Source: Ancistrus triradiatus
Taxonomy: Eukaryota; Chordata; Actinopteri; Siluriformes; Loricariidae
Length of the DNA: 64,000 nt
Direction of reading: 5' to 3'
Assembly: GCA_025084515.1 (NCBI GenBank)
Contig: JAJAGP010000212.1
Location: forward strand, 392,501-456,500
In this document: positions 56,966 to 64,000 of the stretch, piece after piece
Position numbering within the stretch: position 1 is the stretch's first letter
Layout: each line of letters opens with the position of its first letter
The notes under the pieces: generated by a model
Database searches by the model: none
What the model was told of the DNA's origin: nothing
Seen by the model: the letters and a program-made list of their open reading frames with translations, nothing else
Program-made: the position numbers and the translations under genes

Positions 56966-57719
56966 TGTGCAAGTTCTCCTACTTAGAAAGATGAGAAAGA
57001 TGAGGTCTGTAATTTTCATCATAGGTACACTTCAACTATGAGAGACAAAATGAGAAAAAAAATACAGGCAATCACACTGTAGGATTTTTAAATAATTTAA
57101 TTGTTAATTATGGTGAAAAATAAGTATTTGTTTAATAATAAAAGTTCAACTCAACACTCTGTAACATAACCTTTGTTGGCAATGACAGAGGTCAAATGTT
57201 TCCTGCAAGTCTTCACCAGGTTTGCACACACTGTAGCTGGTATTTTGGCTTTGTTCTTCCTGGTATCCTTCAACAGCTCTTTGGTTTTGGCCATGGTTGA
57301 CCCCACGGGATGAGATATTGCGTGGACAGCTCTTCGACAGCTCTTTGGTCTTGGCCATGGTTGAGTTTGGAGTCTGACTGTTTGAGGCTGTGGACAGGTG
57401 TCTTTTATACAGATAATGATGTCAAACAGGTGCCATTAATACAGGTAATGAGTGGAGGACAGAAGAGCTTAAGGATGAAGTTACAGGTCTGTGAGAGCCA
57501 GAAATCTTGCTTGTTTGTGGTTGACCATATACTTATTTTCCACCATGATTTACAATTAAATTCTATAAAAATCCTACAATGTGATTTCTTGAATTTTTTT
57601 CTCACTTTGTCTCTCATAGTTGAAGTGTACCTATGATGAAAATTACAGACCACTCTCGTCTTTCTAAGTAGGAGAACTTGCACAATCAGTGGCTGACTAA
57701 ATACTTTTTTGCGTCATTG
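56966..57719 (-). mobile_element. Tc1 family A element, deleted and rearranged (copy A4)
   Basis: The right end reads GACTAAATACTTTTTTGCGTC and stops at 57719 before TA (57720-57721); the left terminal bases are missing, replaced by repeat C. It carries the same N-terminal deletion junction as copy A3 (the minus strand gives MAKTKELSKSCPRNISSRGV) plus a second short partial repeat of the start region. It lies immediately downstream of the stop codon of the CD48-like gene and in its orientation. Confidence 0.88.
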
Positions 57720-57727
57720 TACATGAA

Positions 57728-59261
57728 TCAAAGCAATCCCACAGTTGCTACAACAAACATAATAGTGGGTATTACGATAGCTCCTAGAAAGTTCCTTTGT
57801 AGGTTTGAATCGCTGCAGCTCCTTGACTTTGGCTCTAGAAAAGAAAGACATGACATTTCAAATACACACACATGAACAATACAGAGACTGTCAGTTTGTT
57901 ACCACCAACAGAACTGTTGCCTACTGGATGATTTTGTTTTTGCATGTCGTTACTGTATGATAACTTTAGATTTATTTAGCAGGCACCCTTATCCTGAGCG
58001 ACTTACAAGTGATATAGTTTCACACTGCAAGCATTTGTGGATTAAGAGTCACAAGGAATCAACAGTGGGTAAAGTGGTTAAGGTGAAGGCCTGTGGACCT
58101 GAAGGTCTGAGGGTTCAAGTCTCACCTCAGCCAAGCTGCTGTTAAGCAAGGCTTTTAACCCCCAACTGCTTGCACTGTAAAACTATCACTTGTAAGTCGT
58201 TCTGGATAAGGGCATCCACTCAATGACTAAATATAAATGAAATGACGGTCCTCTGGTATAATAATGGTATAATACAGACATTAACTGCAGTTCTTTTCAG
58301 CATTTGCTGTACTGCAACATAATTATGAGTAATTGGAATAATTAAATAGCTGAAAAGACATGCGTGTTCCTAATAAAGGTCTGTGAGCTTGTGATGATTA
58401 AAAAAACAGATTGTAGCACAGTCCCTTGCACTTTTGAAGACTTATTTATAGACTTATTAACGGGGAATAATTCTTTATCTGTTCCCACATAAGTTTACGG
58501 GTTATGTTGTAAACATACCTGTACATTTCACAGCTTTGCTGCTTGACTTGCTGCTGATGAGATCAGTGGCAATGCAGGTGAATGTTGCAGTTTGCTGAGA
58601 GATAGATGAATATAGCACTGACGTAGAACCACTTGTGTTGCTATGAAAGGGCTCACTGAGGTGATATTCACGTTTCCAGGAGAGAGTAATCTTGCGGTTT
58701 GACGATGAGCACTTCAGCATTATTAAACATCTGTCTAAATCCAGAACACTGTGCAGTACGGTTACAGCTGGCTCTTTGAGTGGTTCTGAAAATCACAAAT
58801 CATATTTCGCTAATAGATAAGAATAAGGATACTGTTAGCAAAATGGAAGTTTGACTTGGTTTAAACTACAGTTAAATTTTACAATCCATCTATGATAGAA
58901 AATATTAAAATGTCTAACTGATCTATAATGCCACAGTTCTCACCTAGAACAGAGAGTTCAACAAGGCTGATATTCGATTTATCATGTCCATTTTGTGTCA
59001 GTTCCAATTTATATGTCATAGCATCTCTGGGTGTTACATTCTTAATGGTTAAATCTCCTGTAGCAGTATTCAGCTTGAGACGGCCGTGGAGTTGGTACCA
59101 CATGTCAACACTCACAGTGTTATCTTCAAAGGTAGCAATATATGTAAAGTTCTTAAAGATAGTCCAGAAAATTGTGTTAATAGTCCCAGATGGAGAAATC
59201 CCTGACCTCAGGAGCACTGTTTCTCCAATGTGGCAATGAACCTTACTCCCATCAGCAACAG
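57728..59261 (-). CDS. CD2/SLAM-family Ig protein, CD48-like, probably GPI-anchored (5' exon not found)
   Basis: Three exons are visible on the minus strand: V-like Ig 59261-58944 (318 nt), C2-like Ig 58785-58519 (267 nt) and a terminal exon 57834-57728 ending in TGA. All junctions are GT/AG in the same phase as the receptor gene at 32.8-43.8 kb, and both Ig exons have identical lengths to that gene. The V domain lacks the canonical disulphide pair and shows GRLKLNTATGDLTIKNVTP, a CD48/SLAM-type strand D-E-F pattern. The C2 domain has four cysteines (RCLIMLKC, FTCIAT, AVKC) and an LSWKRE core. The last exon reads PKSRSCSDSNLQRN, then a hydrophobic stretch FLGAIVIPTIMFVVATVGLL and stop, with no cytoplasmic tail. 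That fits a GPI-attachment signal as in CD48; a tail-less transmembrane protein is the alternative. The signal-peptide exon must lie above 59262, and no convincing one was seen before the window ends. A Tc1 element begins 8 nt past the stop. Confidence 0.75.
57960..58055 (-). repeat. SINE family A 3' fragment, minus strand
   Basis: TTAGCAGGCACCCTTATCCTG and GAGCGACTTACAAGTGATAT are the reverse complement of the family tail. It lies head-to-head with the next copy, in intron 3 of the CD48-like gene. Confidence 0.65.
58062..58243 (+). mobile_element. tRNA-derived SINE (family A), copy 6
   Basis: AGTGGGTAAAGTGGTTAAGG, GGGTTCAAGTCTCACCTC (B box), GCAAGGCTTTTAACCCCCA and GTCGTTCTGGATAAGGGCAT. It is antisense to the CD48-like gene. 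Confidence 0.8.
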
Positions 59262-59689
59262 CTGAAAGAAACAAAACAACATAGGTATCAGCATCAGTAT
59301 GTAATCTCATTAGATTAACATTATAGAATCAGAACATTTCTGTGTTAAACTTATAAAAGTCTTGTACAAAAGTTTGTGCACTGATTTTCTAAATGGAAAT
59401 TTAAACATCCTTTGCGATGCACTTTTATGACATTTCCTTATTTTCAGTTTTTATTACTGATGTATTATTATTATTAAATATATAGGTATTAATTAAATTA
59501 ATTAAACACATAGGGTGACATTATGAGTAAACTAGCCAATAAGCTTGAATTCACCATGTTTTCCCTTTAAAACAAATACAGCACAAAAAACGTTTGGGTT
59601 CACGGAGTGCACTGATGTGCATTCGGGCCGACATGAGCCTCCGTATATCTGTTGAAACCATACACCGCATTTTGAAGTAGGAACCTTGT

Positions 59690-59810
59690 ACCAACAATCA
59701 ACTGCAGTAGTGGTAATGTTATGGTTTGGGAATGCTTTGTTGCACCAGGATCTGTAAACTTTGCAATCATTAAAGTGTCACATTTATTCAGCTCTGTACC
59801 TGATAATTCC
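59690..59810 (+). mobile_element. Tc1-like transposase relic
   Basis: GNVMVWECFVAPGSVNFAIIK matches the VMVWGCF block around the transposase middle region, followed by LFSSVPDNS. Only about 120 bp. It lies upstream of the known exons of the CD48-like gene. Confidence 0.5.
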
Positions 59811-60522
59811 ACACTAAAATTTTCCAAATAATAAAAATTGTTTTTAGCAACCACTAATTTCAGGCTAATACAAATAAAAAATGTCTGAGAAAGAGAACTT
59901 CAAAATGTCAAAGACATATCTAGCAAATGATTGAGGCTCAAGTATCAACAAGCAACAATTCCAACACTGCATGTTCATAAATGTTTTTATATAACTGATT
60001 ACAATTTATCCCCGCGCAACCTTTCTTTTGAAGTGCTTGAAGGACAATCGTTCTTTTCCATGACCAATTGGATGCTCCTCGTGTGTTTATCGTGTGCTAA
60101 TGCTGCTGTTAAAATGCTAATGCTGCAGTGAAAATATTAAACATGTGGTTTGGGACGTCTTGAAGCATGCTCCATAATGCAGGTAAGAAAATCCCAGAAG
60201 TAGAATCTGTTCATCTGCACATAGATTTTGTCGGAGAAACGTTTCGTCACTCATCTAAGTGACTTCTGAGTGGGCCTCTGGGGACACCTCTCACCACCTT
60301 ACAACGGAGCCATCGCAGCCCTTCCCCAATTAGGGCTGCAACAACGAATTGATAAAATCGATAATAATCGTAATCGATCAATTCGTTGTTGCAGTGTCGA
60401 CAACGTGTTAAAAGTGTCGACAACGAATTTCATTATCGATTCGTTGTGTCGCATGATGTATGTGTCCCCCGCGAGCGAGGCGGAGCCGGCGCGGACGTGG
60501 AATCTTCAAAATAAGTTAGCGT

Positions 60523-62793
60523 TAAGGCTATGTCCACACATACATGGGTATTTTCTAAAACGGGGGTTTTCAAATTGGTTTATAAAAAAACATCCCGTCC
60601 ACACGAGCACTGTTTAAACAAAAAACTTCGCCCACATGAAAACGCAAAAACGCACACAGTCGCTGTCAAGAGCAATGCCAAACCAGCAGTCCTATACTGG
60701 TCCTTCTCAAAAAATTAGCATATTGTGATAAAGTTCATTCTTTTCCGTAATGTAATGATAAAAATTTAACTTTCATATATTTTAGATTCATTGCACACCT
60801 ACTGAAATATTTCAAGTCTTTTATTGTTTTAATACTGATGATTTTGGCATACAGCTCATGAAAACCCAAAATCTCACAAAATTAGCATATCATGAAAAGG
60901 TTCTCTAAACGAGCTATTAACCTAATCATCTGAATCAAGTAATTAACTCTAAACACCTGCAAAAGATTCCTGAGGCTTTTGAAAACTCCCAGCCTGGTTC
61001 ATTACTCAAAACCACAATCATGGGTAAGACTGCCGACCTGAACTGCTGTCCAGAAGGCCATCATTGACACCCTCAAGCAAGAGGGTAAGACACAGAAAGA
61101 AATTTCTGAACGAATAGGCTGTTCCCAGAGTGCTGTATCAAGGCACCTCAGTGGGAAGTCTGTGGGAAGGAAAAAGTGTGGCAGAAAACGCTGCACAATG
61201 AGAAGAGGTGACCGGACCCTGAGGAGGATTGTGGAGAAGGGCCGATTCCAGAGCCACCGTGCACAGGCGTGTGCAGGAAATGGGCTACAGGTGCCGCATT
61301 CCCCAGGTCAAGCCACTTTTGAACCAGAAACGGCGGCAGAAGCGCCTGACCTTTGCTACAGAGAAGCAGCACTGGACTGTTGCTCAGTGGTCCAAAGTAC
61401 TTTTTTTGGATGCAAGCAAATTTTGCATGTCATTCGGAAAGGTGCCAGAGTCTGGAGGAAGACTGGGGAGAAGGAAATGCCAAAATGTCTGAAGTCCAGT
61501 GTCAAGTACCCACAGTCAGTGATGGTCTGGGGTGCCATGTCAGGTGCTGATGTTTGTCCACTGTGTTTTATCAAGGGCAGGGTCAATGCATCTAGCTATC
61601 AGGAGATTTTGGAGCACTTCATGCTTCCATCTGCTGAAGAGCTTTATGGAGATGAAGAGTTCATTTTTCAGCACGACCTGGCACCTGCTCACAGTGCCAA
61701 AACCACTGGTAAATGGTTTACTGCCATGGTATTACTGTGCTCAATTTGGCCTCCAACTCTCCTGACCTGAACCCGAGAATTCTGTGGGATATTGTGAAGA
61801 GAAAGTTGAGAGACGCAAAGACCCAACCACTCTGGATTAGCTTAAAGGCCGCTATCGAAGCATCCTGGGCCTCCATAACACCTCAGCAGTGCCACAGGCT
61901 GATGCCTCCATGCCACGCCGCATTGAAGCAGTCATTTCTGCAAAAGGACTCCCCGACCAAGTATTGAGTGCATTAAATGAACATAATAATCTGAAGGTTG
62001 ACTTTTTTTGTATTAAAAACACTTTTCTTTTATTGGTCAGATGAAATATGCTAATTTTGTGAGAGGTTTTCATGAGCTGTATGCCAAAATCATCAGTATT
62101 AAAACAATAAAAGACTTGAAATATTTCAGTTGGTGTGCAATGAATCTAAAATATATGAAAGTTTAATTTTTATCATTGCATTACGGAAAAGAATTAACTT
62201 TATCACAATATGCTAATTTTTTGAGAAGGACTAGTATGCCGGCGAAGCAGCTCACTCAACGACAACAGCAACGTCCTATGCATACGAACATTTTCTCGCC
62301 ATTGTTCTTCAGCAACCACTTTGTTTTGAAAGCTATCCCACCAACAAGAGGTCCGACCGGGTCTCGTCCCAAACCGGGGACGCTGGGGGCGGGAACTGCT
62401 TCGTGTGTGTGATGGATATATAGTAGTGACCTCCGTAGCGCATTCTGACGCCTCTGTTCTTCAGTGTAATGAAAAAGTAATAATTGTAAATGTATTTGTA
62501 GATTTGTAACAAGTTCGGTCAGCAGTGTTACAGCTGGCACTATTTGGCTACGTCCGCTATTGCACAAAATCGCCTCATGTAAACCAAGGAGATAACGGCG
62601 CACAAAGTGACGTTACAAGCAAGAAACTCCGTTTTCCCAAGTCCACACGACAACACTGAAAACGGAGTTTCTGAAAATCTTCACCCTGGAAGGAGTTTTG
62701 CAAAAAGTCCATTTTCAGTGTGGACGAACGGTCAAAACGCATAAAAAAAGCTACGTTTTTAAAAATACCCATGTTCGTGTGGACAGGGCCATA
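60523..62793. mobile_element. Non-autonomous element with TIRs around TGTCCACACG (probably hAT)
   Basis: The left end TAAGGCTATGTCCACACATA and the complement of the right end (TATGGCCCTGTCCACACGAA) match, both continuing ACATGGGTATTTT. The interior has further paired AAAACG/CGTTTT motifs. A clear target duplication was not found, so the superfamily is a guess. It is split by the Tc1 element at 60696-62234. Confidence 0.6.
60696..62234 (+). mobile_element. Tc1 family C element, recent, nearly intact structure
   Basis: 1539 bp, TA flanks (60694 and 62235), ends CTGGTCCTTCTCAAAAAATT and its near-exact complement, with inverted repeats continuing for over 150 bp. The transposase region starts at 61020 (MGKTADLN) and ends at 61966 (TKY). 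Blocks: ERIGCSQSAVSRHLSGKSVG, RATVHRRVQEMGYRCRIPQ, VLFLDASKFCMSFG (first catalytic Asp in DASKF), VMVWGAMSGADVCPLCF, FIFQHDLAPAHSAKTTGKWF and SPDLNPRILWDIVKRKL. About four frame changes break it. Confidence 0.92.
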
Positions 62794-63049
62794 GTCTCTA
62801 AAAAAGAGAGCCAGCTTTAGCAAGGAGCATGTTGACATGATAACATTTTTGGCTTGCAATGCAAAGTTCCTAAAGTAAGGGAGTGAATGAGTTTGTATGT
62901 AGTGTTTGCATCAGAGATGCACTTATTTTTCTTTATTATTTAATTTGTTATTTTATTTTATTAATAAATTGTATTTATTATTATTAATTTATTGTAAGCA
63001 CTTATTTGCTCTGTTATTTAATGTTATATTTCTGAATAAAGACATGGAA

Positions 63050-63075
63050 AGTTTTTTTTTTTTTTTTTTTTTTTA
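63050..63075. repeat. Poly(T) tract
   Basis: A run of over 20 T inside the hAT element, about 75 bp from its right end. Confidence 0.95.
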
Positions 63076-63399
63076 ACCTGATTCATCATTTAATCGAAAA
63101 AATAATCAACCGATTAATCGATTATTAAAATAATCGTTAGTTGCAGTCGAATCCCCAATCATGTGTGAATGGCACACGTGGCCATTGTTATTAATGGAAT
63201 GGCAGTCTGCATATTAAACTGATCACCGGTCCCATTGTTATGCAATGGTGCTGGTACCAGTCGTTATGCAAAGGTGCTGTATATAAGATTAGGGAAGTTT
63301 TCCAACTGCTGAGACTGAAGAAGTTACTTAGATGAGTGACGAAATGTTTCTCCGACAAAATGTATGTCCAGATGAACAGATTCAACTTCTGGGATGTGG

Positions 63400-64000
63400 T
63401 TTGGAACTCACTCACAGCCTTTATGGTGAAACTGAGGATGGTTTGAGAGTTGCTGGGTTTCTAAGACTTCTCTTCACCTCAAGTTGCACCTCTTCCCTTG
63501 CTAACTCCAGGAACTGCTATTCATCAGGTGTTATCAAGCTGTCTGTTCTTTAAGTATTATCCCGAAAATGGAAATACATGTACAGTACATTAAACTATGG
63601 ACATCTATGGACATTGATTCTCTGCACAACACTGGGGGATGTTTGGTAATTCTGGGAGTGCGTTTGTTGAATGTTTGCCTTTATGTTGATCTATTGTGGT
63701 TTTTTTTCCCCTACATCTTTTTTTTCTTTGGATTATTATTGTTTGGATATAAATATTGATACAGTTCCTTCCTGCCTCATTATTGTTCTATTGGTAATTT
63801 TTCTTTACCTTGCCTCTCTACATCACTAAACACCTTAGCATTTATTCAGTTCCCAGATGGTACGCCCTTCATGATTTTTGTAACTACTTACTTTGTGCGT
63901 TCTCTAGGTGAATAGTTACACAGTTGTAATTGCAATACAGAAAGAAACAGCTCTGAAAACGAGTTTTTAATAATTAGTGAATTACTTTAAAATTTTGCTT
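63400..64000. other. Window end, nothing recognised
   Basis: No domain-bearing frame, repeat family or signal-peptide exon of the CD48-like gene was found on either strand. Confidence 0.4.

Larger units (their letters stand above)
60331..63151. mobile_element. hAT-type non-autonomous element with 8-bp target duplication
   Basis: The left end TAGGGCTGCAACAACGAAT and the right end with TTAGTTGCAGTCGAA pair imperfectly and carry many AATCGAT/ATTATCG motifs. Identical TCCCCAAT lies on both sides (60323-60330 and 63152-63159). No transposase of its own is visible; its interior is taken up by the next insertion. Confidence 0.8.
60192..63394. mobile_element. Outermost foldback element of a four-level nest
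   Basis: Arms of about 76 bp, 60192-60267 and 63319-63394, are near-perfect inverted repeats (TCCCAGAAGT...CTGTTCATCTG...TTGTCGGAGAAACGTTTCGT and complement). No protein belonging to this element was recognised. It contains the hAT element at 60331-63151. Confidence 0.7.

Noticed and set aside
60520..60530. 8-bp target duplication for the TGTCCACACG-TIR element
   Set aside because: The bases flanking 60523 and 62793 do not match at any offset I tried, so its superfamily is left open.

Overview
This window looks like genomic DNA from a teleost fish. The genes are split into short exons with GT/AG junctions and lie in AT-rich DNA crowded with Tc1/mariner, hAT and PIF-Harbinger transposons, tRNA-derived SINEs and LINE 3' ends typical of ray-finned fish. 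A catfish-like ostariophysan would fit, but that is a guess. All names come from reading the sequence; no search was run.

I support four host genes. (1) EFCAB14, plus strand, 11163-22453, eight coding exons: a single-pass membrane protein ending in one EF-hand. (2) ZNF830, minus strand, 27559-26079, two exons: a nuclear C2H2 zinc-finger and coiled-coil protein. It is convergent with EFCAB14. (3) A CD2/SLAM-family immune receptor, plus strand, 32788-43815, seven exons: signal peptide, V-like Ig domain, C2-like Ig domain, transmembrane segment and a cytoplasmic tail with two TxYxxV switch motifs. (4) A second CD2/SLAM-family gene, minus strand, 59261-57728. Its V and C2 exons have exactly the lengths of gene 3 (318 and 267 nt), but it ends right after a hydrophobic segment, as in a GPI-anchored CD48-type ligand. 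Its signal-peptide exon was not found. Genes 3 and 4 face each other tail to tail across about 14 kb of transposon-rich DNA, like a receptor/ligand pair.

Layout: 1-9.5 kb is intergenic with old transposon relics and MITEs. From 9.8 to 10.9 kb a diverged repeat array carrying CRE-like sites leads into the EFCAB14 promoter. EFCAB14 occupies 11-22.5 kb, and its introns hold a minisatellite, Tc1 and hAT elements and SINEs. A convergent spacer at 22.5-26 kb has a foldback MITE and a Tc1-type MITE. ZNF830 is at 26-27.6 kb, followed by quiet AT-rich DNA to 30 kb and a SINE cluster at 30-32 kb. The receptor gene runs from 32.8 to 43.8 kb with three Tc1 copies in its introns. From 44.5 to 57.7 kb lie an L2-like LINE split by a 3.2 kb Harbinger element, a second LINE 3' end, a 3.4 kb long-inverted-repeat element and two Tc1 relics, the last abutting the stop codon of gene 4. 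Gene 4 is at 57.7-59.3 kb. From 60.2 to 63.4 kb four transposons are nested one inside another.

No CRISPR, bacterial or viral genes, rRNA or functional tRNA genes were seen. The tRNA-like stretches belong to SINEs.
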